Below are positions 55,594-64,000 of a DNA stretch of 64,000 nt, one piece after another. This DNA is from Pseudomonas laurylsulfatiphila. Its GTDB lineage: Bacteria; Pseudomonadota; Gammaproteobacteria; Pseudomonadales; Pseudomonadaceae. The stretch lies in the NCBI RefSeq assembly GCF_002934665.1, contig NZ_NIRS01000001.1, forward strand, positions 186,001 to 250,000, given 5' to 3'. The position numbers were made by a program, and so were the translations under genes. The number at the start of each line of letters is the position of its first letter. Position 1 is the stretch's first letter. The notes beneath the pieces were generated by a model. That model worked only from the letters and a program-made list of their open reading frames with translations. It ran no database searches and was not told the origin of the DNA.

Positions 55594-58500
55594 TTACGCC
55601 ACGCCGACGAAATCGCTCGCTGTCAGGGCGACATGCCCGACCAGATCGATTTGGAAATCAGCGCCATTACCGTTGTTGACATTGCCCTCCACATACGTGT
55701 GATCAACCCCGCCGACATTGGCGAAGTGGTACTTCAATTGCGCTTGGTTACTGAACTCCGTGCCGACACCATTCCACTCGCCGAGGAAGGCAAAGTCCTG
55801 ATTACCGGCGGAACCTGCGCCGGAGGTCCGGGCATCGATCTGAGACAGATCGATGTGGTCAGCTCCCTGCGCAAAGTCAGTGATCACATCGCGGCTTGCG
55901 GTCGAAGTGCCCGAGTCGTTGATGGCGCTGAACATAAAGATGTCCGCCCCCGCCCCACCAGTCAGAATGTCGCGGTTGCCATTGCCGGTCAGTGTGTCAG
56001 TGCCGCCTCCACCACTGAGGGTGTCGATTCCGCCTTGCCCGGTCAGGGCATTGTTGGCGTTATTGCCGGTCAAGCTGTTGGTGCCGTTGCTGCCGAGAAC
56101 ATTCTCGATGCCGCTCAAGGTGTCGTTACCGGTTTGCGAACTGCTCGCCAGGCCAGTAGTCAGATTGACCGTGGCGTTGGCCGAGGTCCCCGACAGGTCG
56201 TAGGTATCGCTGTCGCCACCACCGTCGTAGCTGTCATTGCCGTCATTGGCCGACGCCCGGAAGGTGTCGTTGCCAAGACCACCAAACAGGCTGTCAATGC
56301 CTTGCCCGCCAATCAGCGTGTCGTTACCGCTGCCACCGTCCATCCAGTCATTACCGCCCTGGCCCTGCAGCAGGTTATTCGCGCCGTCGCCCTGGATGTG
56401 ATCATTGCCGGAGCTACCGGTGACGTTCTCGATGCCGGTCAGGGTGTCGTTGCCGGTCTGGGTGCTGGTTGATGTGCCGACGAGCAAATCGACCGTGGCC
56501 GACGCCGATGTGGCCGATAAGTCATAGGTGTCGGTACCCGTGCCGCCGTCATAGTGGTCGTTGCCGTCGTTCAACGATGCCAGCAGCGTATCGTTGCCTG
56601 CCTCGCCAAAGACGGAGTCGTTGCCGGCCATGCCGCTAAGTTGGTTGTTACCGGTATTGCCGTGGATGACGTTGTCCAGCCCGTTACCCGTGCCGTGACT
56701 GTTGTTCGACCCCAGCAATGTCAGGTTCTCGACGTTGGCACCCAGGGTGTAGCTGACCGAGGACATGACCGTGTCGGTGCCTTCGTTCAGATTTTCCTGA
56801 ACCGTATCGCCATTGGCATCCACCCTGTAGATATCGTTACCGGCGTTCCCCCGCATCGTGTCGTTACCGCTGCCGCCGTCGAGCAAGTCGGAGCCCAGGC
56901 CACCATTAAGGACGTCGTTGCCCGAATAGCCCATCAGGATGTCCTGATAGTTGGTGCCATTGAGCGTGTTGCCGAAGAAGTTGGTGCCTTCGATGAAGCG
57001 CCCTACCGCTTCCGAAGGGGCGGACGTCAGTTGTTCCACTGTGCCGTTGTTGTCGGTGTAAGTGGTGATGACCCGTAGCTGCTGGCCGAACTGCGCCGAG
57101 GTGGGCGCAAAGGTCGAAGCATTCGCCCCGGTAATACTGATCCAGGCCGCGCCCACCAGTGCTTGCCATTGGAAGGTGAACCCGCTGGGCCCAGGCAGGC
57201 CGTCGGCGTCCTGTATGGTCGAGGTATTGGCGGTAAGCCGGTATTGAGCCGGCACCGGACGGCCAGGTGTGGTCGGCGCAGTAGCAAACCCCGACAGCAC
57301 CACATTGCCGGTTGGCAGACTGTTGGTGATGTTCAGGTTGACTGTGCGGTCGGCGAAACGCAGTTTTTCAATGCCAGTCACGATGTCGGTGCCATCGATA
57401 TTCGCCGCGCCGACCCGCAAATCCACCACTTTGAACGCCGTGATCAACTCGCCACCCGGCCGGGTGTCGGTGAACTTGGTGATGCTGTAGTCGGCAAAAT
57501 TGCCACTGTACAGCGCTTCATCGGCTGCGCCGTCGGCCGTGCCTGGAGCTGCGTGGTTGTCACCCAGAATGAAGTCCGGACGGGTCGCTTGCAGGCCCGT
57601 AAAGTGCTGGGCAACCCCCTGACTGGCGAGCAAGTGATTCAGATCGGCGAGTTTGATCGAGTCACCGACGATAACGTCATTACCGCCATTACCTTGGGAG
57701 ACATCATTGCCACTGCCGCCAATCAACCAGTTTTCCGTGGCATTACCGATCAGACCCGCCAGAGGGTTGGCCGGGGTCGTCGTGTTTGGGCGGCTATCAC
57801 TGAAGCGTGAACCGATCAAACCCTCAATGTCTGTCAGCAAGGCGTTGAACGGCTGGAACAGCACAGCGGTGCCCGGCGCCGCCACGATGTTCTGGTTGTT
57901 AAGGTCCGCGGCCGCATCCAGGGCAATGTTCACATCGCTGAAGGCCGCGATATCGAAGCCCACATCGCCAATGGCTTCATCACCGTCACCTTGACCCGGA
58001 GCGCCACCCAGGCCGGGCAACAGAATGTCGTCACCGGCACCTCCGAACTCCTGGTCACCCGTGGAACCGCCGGAAATGATGTCATCGCCGTCCTCACCGA
58101 ACAGAATATCCGGGCCATCGCCACCGTAGATCTCGTCGTTACCGTCTCCGCCATGCACCAGATCAGTGTCGCCGCCGGCATCGATGTAGTCATTGCCAGC
58201 GCCACCGTACAACTCGTCGATCCCGGCTTCACCGTAGAGGTGATCGTTACCGTTACCGCCAATCACCACATCGAGGGCACCTGCGCTGGTCCCGGCATAA
58301 ATGGTGTCGTCCCCTTCACCGCCATCGAGGAAGTCTTCGATATCACCGCCGTAGATCACATCGTTGCCGTCACCGCCATAGATATGGTCGGCACCGGCCT
58401 TGCCATCGAGAATGTCATCGCCACCTTCGCCATAGATCGTATCGTCGCCATCGCCAGCGTCGAGCCAGTCGTTGTAGTCGGTGCCAGACAATACTTCGTG

Positions 58501-61500
58501 CGAGTTGTAGCCCACTGCCGCAGTGCCATCAGGGTTCTGGCCCTGGTCCGGACGGTAGTCACGGATATAGGTTTGAGCGGTATGCGTTTCCGGATTGGTC
58601 AGGCTGACCAGCAAGCCATTACCGCCAATCCCGCCCGTGCCACCGGTTGAGTAAACGCCGACATGGTTCGCCGCAATCAGCGTGCCGTATTTGTGCTCGC
58701 TCTTGTACGCCGTCGCACTCGCGCCGGAGTCGGTGTTGCTCAGTTCGATGTAGCTGTCGGCGTAACCGAATACATCACCGGCCAGGTGCCGGGCATCGGT
58801 GGTGCGTTCAATGATGTCCTTGAATTGCTCGGTCACTACCTGTTCGTTGAGGTTGGTCATCGCCGGCAAGCCGAGGTCGAGGCGGAACAGGTAATAGAAA
58901 CGGTCGCCATCCATCAACCGTTCCATCTGATCCTCGAAGATAGCGTTGAAGGTGGTGCCCAGTTGCCCGGTGTAGACGTGTTTTTCCGCGAGGCCACCGA
59001 TCCACAGATCAATCGCGTTGTAGCCGTCGTAACCGGCCACATGATTGCCGTTGGCATCTGCCGCACCGGAAAGGAAATAGGCCGCCTCTTCAGCCGTGAC
59101 GCTGCCACCGGCATAGTTGGTGGTAACACCTGAGGTATCGGCATCAATGATGGCTTGGGCATGGGCCACGTCACCATCAAATGAATAGGCAGCGATGAAG
59201 TTCACCAATGACTCGGGGTGAATCATGTTGTTGGCGAAGTCACTCCAACTGGTATAAGGCGTCAAGCCATCCACGATCAGGTTCGTGTGATGCTGCGCGC
59301 CTGCCGGTGACGCCCTTTCCTCGATGAGCGCATCGTGAATCTGCTGACGCGCCTGGTTCAGGGTAGGCAGGCCCAAGTCGCGACCACGAGCCAGGTTGAT
59401 GGTCGCCAGGTCCAGCGGCTGACCGAGCAGGCCTTGTTGCAAAGCCGGGGTGACAAATTCGTCGATCTCATTGCTGATCTGCCGGGTCATGCCCAAAGCA
59501 ATGGCCGTCGGCCCTACCTCGGCAAAACCGCCGGGATTGAGGAACGCCTGCTCTAGTGCATAGTGGGTGATCGCACCGGTCAGGTCATAACCGCCACTGG
59601 CATTTTTCTCCAGGGCATCGATGGTTTCGCGCAGTTGCGAGTGACCGAAACGGAACGCTGCCTGGCCGTACTCGAGCGAAATATTGGCGTTGATGCCCGA
59701 GTCATAGGTCACGAACTCTGGCAAATCCGGGGTGATCAGCCGGGCGTACTGGTCAATCGCAACGTGCTGGTATTCCATTTCCACGGTCAGTTTGGCGGCG
59801 TAGAACAGTTTGTCCTGGTCCCAGGACACCGTAAGGCCATCCGCCTGGGTGAAATTGCCGTTGGCATCGGTATAAAAACCACCACTGCCATTGCTGACCT
59901 GCACCTGCCAGTTGTGACGCACGTTAACGTCAGTCTGTGCCAGCACTTCGTCTTGCAGATTGATCAGTTGTACGTTGTGGTCTTCATGGAAGACGTGATG
60001 GATCGCGGTCAGGCCAAAGTTTTCGTTGACCCTGCCGTCACCGGCAATGTAGTGGTCACCCACCGATTGCAGCAGCAGTTCGTTGGCCACCGCGTAATCG
60101 GCACTGCCCGCAGCGGCACTGATGGAGAAGTCGGCAAAATTGACAAAACTGAACAGGTTTTTCGGTCCGGAATTATCGTAATTGATGACCATCCCGAAGG
60201 GGTTGTTCGCGTCGAAGGTAATACTGGTGATATGCGCATCCAGAGACATCAGTTTCGCTTGGTCGATATGCAGATCATCGAAGTGCGGATTCATGTCCAG
60301 AAGGATCGCCTCACGGGTGTACACCGCTTGCACGCCGGGAGTGCCGGGGTCTGCATCCAACACGTGACCGTTGGCATCGCGCACGCGGAAGTTGGCGACG
60401 TCATCCCAGGTCAGATCGTCACGGCCGGTTGCCTGCACATGAGCGCGCAGTTCGCTCAGGGTCGGGAGAGTCTGGTGGGTCAATACGCCATTGAGGGTCC
60501 AGGCCGCGTCATTACTCAAGGTGGTGCCATCGAACAGCGCTGCACCAGCAATGAACTGCCCTGGATGATTTGGATCCGCCACCCACTGACGCAGCAATTG
60601 CGTCACCGCGTCATTGGAGCCATAAGTCTGGTTCTGGTCGATGTAGGGCGAGTCGAGGTTGACGTATTGCGCCTGCCCCTGCCCGTCCACTTCGCTGACG
60701 GAGGCCCGGTGTACCTTGATCGAGTACACAGGCTGCCCATCCGGACCGATCGAACCGTACAGCGGGTCGTCCGGCGCAAGGGGAATAGTGATCGTTGCGT
60801 TTTGATTGGGCTTGTTGATGAAGTCCAGCCCATGATCAAAGAACTGTCCAAACAGGGTGAACCAGCCAGTGGTCGACGGGTCGCCGGCGACAGTATTCTG
60901 GTTTCGGATGTAGTACTGGCCGGAGTCCGGCGACGTGGTATCGACTTCGCCAATGGTACCCAGGATTCCCGGATCCGTGACGATCGCAACCCCCGTGGCA
61001 GTGTGCTGTATATGCCCGTTGGCATCGGTGGCAAACGTCACTCCGCCACTGACGATGGTCTGGCTGATCATCCGTGGCGTGTAGTCCACCAGTGAAGCTG
61101 TCGGAAGGCTATACAGTGAACTACTGTCAATCATGGGTGTAGCGTCCACAGGGACACCCGCCCCCGTCAATGCGGAATTGCTCAGGTTCTGCTGGACGTA
61201 GTGTGTGTAGTCCGCATGGGTCAGGCGTATGAAGTTCTGGCCGAAACTGCCCCAGGCCTGCCCATCCAGAGTCATGTTATTGAAGTGCCCCGATACGTTG
61301 CGCAAGCCGATCGGGTCGCGGGCACCGTTGTACCAGATGGCTTCACCAAGAGGTGCGTCAAGCGGATTGAAACTTCCCAGCACGCCGAGCACATGGACAC
61401 TACCATCCGAGCCCTGATAGCCGTAGAGCGGATCACCGGCGGCGTTATAACCGACGACATGAATGGTCGGAAAGGAAACCTGCTGATCAAGAAACGAAAT

Positions 61501-61539
61501 ATCTTTTTGATTGAGGGTGAAGCGCTTTAGCTCATACAT
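55594..61539 (-). CDS. Large secreted haem peroxidase with RTX calcium repeats (PehA-like)
   Basis: A 1981-residue protein. Residues about 130-950 form an animal-type haem peroxidase domain: the distal Asp-His pair is D235-H236 in QFFDHGLDF, and the HEDHNVQL motif near 520 follows. Glycine-rich RTX nonapeptides of the GGxGxD type fill about 1021-1174 and 1527-1870. Between them lies an Ig-like segment (about 1440-1515). A serralysin-type C-terminus ends in DFVGVA, as expected for type I secretion without a signal peptide. It resembles P. putida PehA. No type I secretion genes are nearby. It diverges from the sensor kinase gene by 73 bases. Confidence 0.92.
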   Translation of the reverse strand: MYELKRFTLNQKDISFLDQQVSFPTIHVVGYNAAGDPLYGYQGSDGSVHVLGVLGSFNPLDAPLGEAIWYNGARDPIGLRNVSGHFNNMTLDGQAWGSFGQNFIRLTHADYTHYVQQNLSNSALTGAGVPVDATPMIDSSSLYSLPTASLVDYTPRMISQTIVSGGVTFATDANGHIQHTATGVAIVTDPGILGTIGEVDTTSPDSGQYYIRNQNTVAGDPSTTGWFTLFGQFFDHGLDFINKPNQNATITIPLAPDDPLYGSIGPDGQPVYSIKVHRASVSEVDGQGQAQYVNLDSPYIDQNQTYGSNDAVTQLLRQWVADPNHPGQFIAGAALFDGTTLSNDAAWTLNGVLTHQTLPTLSELRAHVQATGRDDLTWDDVANFRVRDANGHVLDADPGTPGVQAVYTREAILLDMNPHFDDLHIDQAKLMSLDAHITSITFDANNPFGMVINYDNSGPKNLFSFVNFADFSISAAAGSADYAVANELLLQSVGDHYIAGDGRVNENFGLTAIHHVFHEDHNVQLINLQDEVLAQTDVNVRHNWQVQVSNGSGGFYTDANGNFTQADGLTVSWDQDKLFYAAKLTVEMEYQHVAIDQYARLITPDLPEFVTYDSGINANISLEYGQAAFRFGHSQLRETIDALEKNASGGYDLTGAITHYALEQAFLNPGGFAEVGPTAIALGMTRQISNEIDEFVTPALQQGLLGQPLDLATINLARGRDLGLPTLNQARQQIHDALIEERASPAGAQHHTNLIVDGLTPYTSWSDFANNMIHPESLVNFIAAYSFDGDVAHAQAIIDADTSGVTTNYAGGSVTAEEAAYFLSGAADANGNHVAGYDGYNAIDLWIGGLAEKHVYTGQLGTTFNAIFEDQMERLMDGDRFYYLFRLDLGLPAMTNLNEQVVTEQFKDIIERTTDARHLAGDVFGYADSYIELSNTDSGASATAYKSEHKYGTLIAANHVGVYSTGGTGGIGGNGLLVSLTNPETHTAQTYIRDYRPDQGQNPDGTAAVGYNSHEVLSGTDYNDWLDAGDGDDTIYGEGGDDILDGKAGADHIYGGDGNDVIYGGDIEDFLDGGEGDDTIYAGTSAGALDVVIGGNGNDHLYGEAGIDELYGGAGNDYIDAGGDTDLVHGGDGNDEIYGGDGPDILFGEDGDDIISGGSTGDQEFGGAGDDILLPGLGGAPGQGDGDEAIGDVGFDIAAFSDVNIALDAAADLNNQNIVAAPGTAVLFQPFNALLTDIEGLIGSRFSDSRPNTTTPANPLAGLIGNATENWLIGGSGNDVSQGNGGNDVIVGDSIKLADLNHLLASQGVAQHFTGLQATRPDFILGDNHAAPGTADGAADEALYSGNFADYSITKFTDTRPGGELITAFKVVDLRVGAANIDGTDIVTGIEKLRFADRTVNLNITNSLPTGNVVLSGFATAPTTPGRPVPAQYRLTANTSTIQDADGLPGPSGFTFQWQALVGAAWISITGANASTFAPTSAQFGQQLRVITTYTDNNGTVEQLTSAPSEAVGRFIEGTNFFGNTLNGTNYQDILMGYSGNDVLNGGLGSDLLDGGSGNDTMRGNAGNDIYRVDANGDTVQENLNEGTDTVMSSVSYTLGANVENLTLLGSNNSHGTGNGLDNVIHGNTGNNQLSGMAGNDSVFGEAGNDTLLASLNDGNDHYDGGTGTDTYDLSATSASATVDLLVGTSTSTQTGNDTLTGIENVTGSSGNDHIQGDGANNLLQGQGGNDWMDGGSGNDTLIGGQGIDSLFGGLGNDTFRASANDGNDSYDGGGDSDTYDLSGTSANATVNLTTGLASSSQTGNDTLSGIENVLGSNGTNSLTGNNANNALTGQGGIDTLSGGGGTDTLTGNGNRDILTGGAGADIFMFSAINDSGTSTASRDVITDFAQGADHIDLSQIDARTSGAGSAGNQDFAFLGEWNGVGTEFSNQAQLKYHFANVGGVDHTYVEGNVNNGNGADFQIDLVGHVALTASDFVGVA

Positions 61540-61612
61540 GGCAATCTCCAGATCTACTTTGAGTTGCAGGGATTTCCAGCCGACATATCACTATGTTCAG
61601 GGAACCAGCCCG

Positions 61613-63100
61613 ATGGAAAAAGATGCAAAAGTCGAATCAAAAAACGAGACTTTCATAGCGGACGAGACTGAGACTTTGGTCGGACCAGACTCTGTTTCCG
61701 ATGTGGCTCGCAAGGGAATTTGGCGCACCCGGATAAAGGCCCAGACGCGCAAGCTGAGTCGCTCGGCCCAATTTGTCATTGCCGCGGCGGTGATCCTGGG
61801 GTTGACCATGTTCTTCGTCGGCAAACTGGTGAGCGAACGAATAGAAAGTGCTGCGGTGCAAAGCGCGGCAGAAGCAGGCGCCCACTACATGGAAGCGTTT
61901 CTGGAGCCCTATGTGCAGGAGATGGGGCGGGACGAAAGCCTCTCGGCTGAAAGTGTCAAATCCCTGGACCGCCTCATGGAAAACAGTTCGCTAAACCAGC
62001 ACATTGTCTCGATCAAGATCTGGCGAGCGGATGGCATGGTGGTCTACAGCACGAATAAAGCCATCACCAATCGCGTCTTCCCAACAGACGAGATCACCGA
62101 GGCGCTCAAGGGAAACGTGGTCACCGACCTTGAAGAGCTGAGCCAGGATGAAAACGAGTTCGAGCGCAAACTCAACCTGCCGCTCTATGAGATCTACGCC
62201 CCCCTGCGGGATTTCAACTCAAGGAAAGTGATCGCGGTGGGCGAGTTTTATGAAAGGGCCGAAAGTCTGGAGCGTGAAATCAATCGCGTCCGACAGCAGG
62301 TATGGATAGTCGTCGGTGCCGCGACATTGGCGATGCTGACGCTGCTTTTTTTCATCGTGCGACGCGGCGACAATATTATCGAGCAACAACAAGTGGCACT
62401 GCGCTTACGGCTGATGGAGCAAACTCGCCTGCGCATCAGCAATGCCGCACTCCAGCGCAAAATGGCGACGGCGACCCAGGAGTTTTCCCGGATCAATGAA
62501 CTCAACTTGCGGCGCATTGGTGCAGACCTGCACGATGGGCCGGCGCAGTTATTGACCTTGATTCTGATCTGGCTCGACGAGTTGGCCGATAACGGCTCGG
62601 CTGTCGATCAGGAGGCGCTGGAAACCATTCGTGGTGCCGCCACCGACGCATTGCGGGAGGTCCGCGATTTATCACGAGGTCTGGCACTTCCGGAAATCAA
62701 CGACCTGAGTCTGGTGGAAGAGTTGCAACTGGTGGCGCAACGTCACGAGCAACGCACCGGCACCAGGGTCACCCTGGCCCTAGGGCCGCTACCAGAGGCC
62801 ACGCCGCTGCCGCTCAAACTCTGTTTGTACCGTTTTGTCCAGGAAACCCTCAACAATGCTTACCGTCATGCCAACGGCGAGGGTCAGGTCATCCAGGCGC
62901 AATACATTGATCAGGTATTAAATATCAGCGTCAGGGATAGTGGTCCGGGTATGGCGGAGGATGCCATGCAACTCGATACATCCGGCAGAACCCGATTGGG
63001 GCTCGCCGGTTTGCGTTATCGCGTTGAATCGCTGGGCGGGTTGTTCAGTATCGACTCTTGTAACTCAGGGACGTCGGTCAATGCACAGTTCAAACTTTAG
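61613..63100 (+). CDS. NarL-type sensor histidine kinase
   Basis: A 495-residue membrane kinase. Membrane segments at 53-70 and about 228-250 enclose a periplasmic sensor of about 155 residues. A coiled linker leads to a HisKA_3 domain with H307 in RRIGADLHDGPAQLLT. The ATPase part has the N box QETLNNAYRHANG and DSGPGM. The start at 61613 is preceded by AGGGA. It diverges from the RTX peroxidase gene by 73 bases and converges with its likely partner regulator with no spacing. The signal is unknown. Confidence 0.9.
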   Translation: MEKDAKVESKNETFIADETETLVGPDSVSDVARKGIWRTRIKAQTRKLSRSAQFVIAAAVILGLTMFFVGKLVSERIESAAVQSAAEAGAHYMEAFLEPYVQEMGRDESLSAESVKSLDRLMENSSLNQHIVSIKIWRADGMVVYSTNKAITNRVFPTDEITEALKGNVVTDLEELSQDENEFERKLNLPLYEIYAPLRDFNSRKVIAVGEFYERAESLEREINRVRQQVWIVVGAATLAMLTLLFFIVRRGDNIIEQQQVALRLRLMEQTRLRISNAALQRKMATATQEFSRINELNLRRIGADLHDGPAQLLTLILIWLDELADNGSAVDQEALETIRGAATDALREVRDLSRGLALPEINDLSLVEELQLVAQRHEQRTGTRVTLALGPLPEATPLPLKLCLYRFVQETLNNAYRHANGEGQVIQAQYIDQVLNISVRDSGPGMAEDAMQLDTSGRTRLGLAGLRYRVESLGGLFSIDSCNSGTSVNAQFKL

Positions 63101-63799
63101 TCAGAAGCGGGTTCGGGCATCGACTGATGTTTTCCCTACGCCGATGTGAAATCGCCCGAGAGCTTCGCGCTCCCTGTAATAGCGTAGGGCCGCGACCGCT
63201 TCGACACGATTTCGGGCATGCAGTTTCTGCATCACACAGGTCATGTAGTGCTTGACGGTTTTTTCACTGATCAACAGCTTTGACGCAACCTCTCTATTGG
63301 TCAGTCCCTTGGAAACTTCATAAATAACCTGTTCCTCGCGCAGGGTCAGATCAAACGTGTGAATCTCCGCTGCGTGTGTCTTGAAGGTACTCAGCAGTTT
63401 GTTGACAAAATCAGGGGTGATATACGTCTGCCCCTTGGCAACCAACCGGATCGCCAAGACCAGTTCCGGTCCGCTGACACCTTTCAACACATACCCGAGC
63501 GCGCCGGCCTCCAGCGCCAAAAAAGCGTCATTTTCGGACTCTGAAACCGTCAGCATCAGCACCTTCACATCCGACAGTTCAGTGGAAATGAACCGCACCG
63601 CGGCGAAAACATCACCCGGCATATTGACGTCCATCAGCATCACATCCGGACGCACCCTCTGGGCAATTTCCCTGGCCTCATCCGCGTTGGCGCCCTGCTC
63701 CACGACCTGCAGATCCGCCCTTCTTTTCAATATGTTGGCAACGCCCTCACGCAACAACGGGTGGTCGTCGACAATGCAGATACGAATGAACGGATTCAT
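63101..63799 (-). CDS. NarL/LuxR-family response regulator
   Basis: A 232-residue regulator. The receiver has D11-D12, the phosphorylated D57 in DVMLMDVNMPG, the Thr in MLTVSESE and the Lys in GYVLKGVSG. The LuxR-type helix-turn-helix lies at about 165-215 (LTNREVASKLLISEKTVKHY). It matches the HisKA_3 kinase next door, but the genes converge, their stop codons abutting at 63100/63101. That is unusual for a two-component pair. It may control the RTX peroxidase. Confidence 0.9.
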   Translation of the reverse strand: MNPFIRICIVDDHPLLREGVANILKRRADLQVVEQGANADEAREIAQRVRPDVMLMDVNMPGDVFAAVRFISTELSDVKVLMLTVSESENDAFLALEAGALGYVLKGVSGPELVLAIRLVAKGQTYITPDFVNKLLSTFKTHAAEIHTFDLTLREEQVIYEVSKGLTNREVASKLLISEKTVKHYMTCVMQKLHARNRVEAVAALRYYREREALGRFHIGVGKTSVDARTRF

Positions 63800-63910
63800 G
63801 ACGCGCTCCCGAAAGGATTAGCACTCGAACCACAGATCATTGATTAATAGCAGGAAACCCGAGATGACACCGGTCACCCGTCGTGTTTCCCAGGCTGCGG
63901 GCGTACGGAA

Positions 63911-63928
63911 ATCAGACTTAAGTCTGAT
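63911..63928. promoter_or_regulatory. Perfect 18-bp palindrome upstream of the response regulator
   Basis: ATCAGACTTAAGTCTGAT is fully self-complementary and lies 112 bases before the regulator start. The rest of 63800-64000 is AT-rich and holds no gene. Confidence 0.45.
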
Positions 63929-64000
63929 AAAAATCGATCATCAACAAACAATCGCCATTACAAATATACAAACATTTACACCGCAACCCATTGTTTTTAA

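Noticed and set aside
56050..58480. Periodic DNA repeats that could be mistaken for a CRISPR array or tandem repeat locus
   Set aside because: They encode GGxGxD calcium-binding nonapeptides within the intact RTX peroxidase frame; spacing and sequence follow protein repeats.

Overview
The window looks like chromosome from a fluorescent Pseudomonas (P. fluorescens complex). It is GC-rich. It carries the ptxS-kguEKTD operon for 2-ketogluconate, an hpd gene very close to P. fluorescens HPPD as I remember it, an MvaU-type H-NS protein, and many inverted REP pairs of the two usual Pseudomonas types (GTGGGAGCGAGCCTGCTCGCGA and GTAGGAGCTGGCTTGCCAGCGA). No rRNA, tRNA or CRISPR array was seen. The species call is inference from gene content.

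Layout. 1-6 kb: an RstAB-like two-component pair (kinase cut by the left edge) diverges from a MexAB-like RND pump without an outer-membrane gene. 6-8.3 kb: a DUF1345 membrane protein and an AraC regulator with a LysE exporter. 8.4-13.7 kb: the 2-ketogluconate operon with two perfect PtxS operators. 13.77-14.92 kb: an IS110-family element inserted in a REP. 15-20.4 kb: an AruH-like aminotransferase, then glycerate kinase, a CdaR-type regulator and an MFS transporter. 20.5-29.6 kb: aldo/keto reductase, RarD, HPPD, a DMT exporter with its LysR regulator, a CSS-EAL phosphodiesterase, MvaU and GloA. 29.7-38.5 kb: AhpF/AhpC, a broken tyrosine recombinase head to head with a KfrA-like coiled-coil protein, glutathione reductase, a DHA2 efflux pump and GalU. 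38.7-41.1 kb: small proteins and lipoproteins among repeats. 41.1-43.7 kb: an alkylation-repair block (2OG oxygenase, AlkB, Ada). 43.7-49.7 kb: AcuI-like reductase, nitronate monooxygenase, modABC and topoisomerase IB. 49.8-55.3 kb: small genes, a TetR/NmrA pair, an SLT lipoprotein and a phospholipase D family lipoprotein. 55.6-63.8 kb: a 1981-residue RTX haem peroxidase beside a NarL-type kinase and regulator.

Most notable. (1) The non-coding end of the IS110 element folds into two loops. One holds guides matching the REP it sits in (8/8, and 7 positions with one G-U wobble). The other holds guides matching its own two ends (7/7 and 7/7). This reads as a complete bridge RNA of a REP-seeking element. 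(2) A 22-base box containing the Ada-site pattern AAT-N6-GCAA lies about 55 bases before both the oxygenase-alkB pair and ada. Yet this Ada has lost three of the four cysteines that hold zinc in its sensor domain. (3) A perfect 18-bp palindrome lies just upstream of the KfrA-like gene. (4) A ModE box sits inside a 12-bp inverted repeat before modA. (5) The last 20 residues of KguK are encoded by a REP pair.
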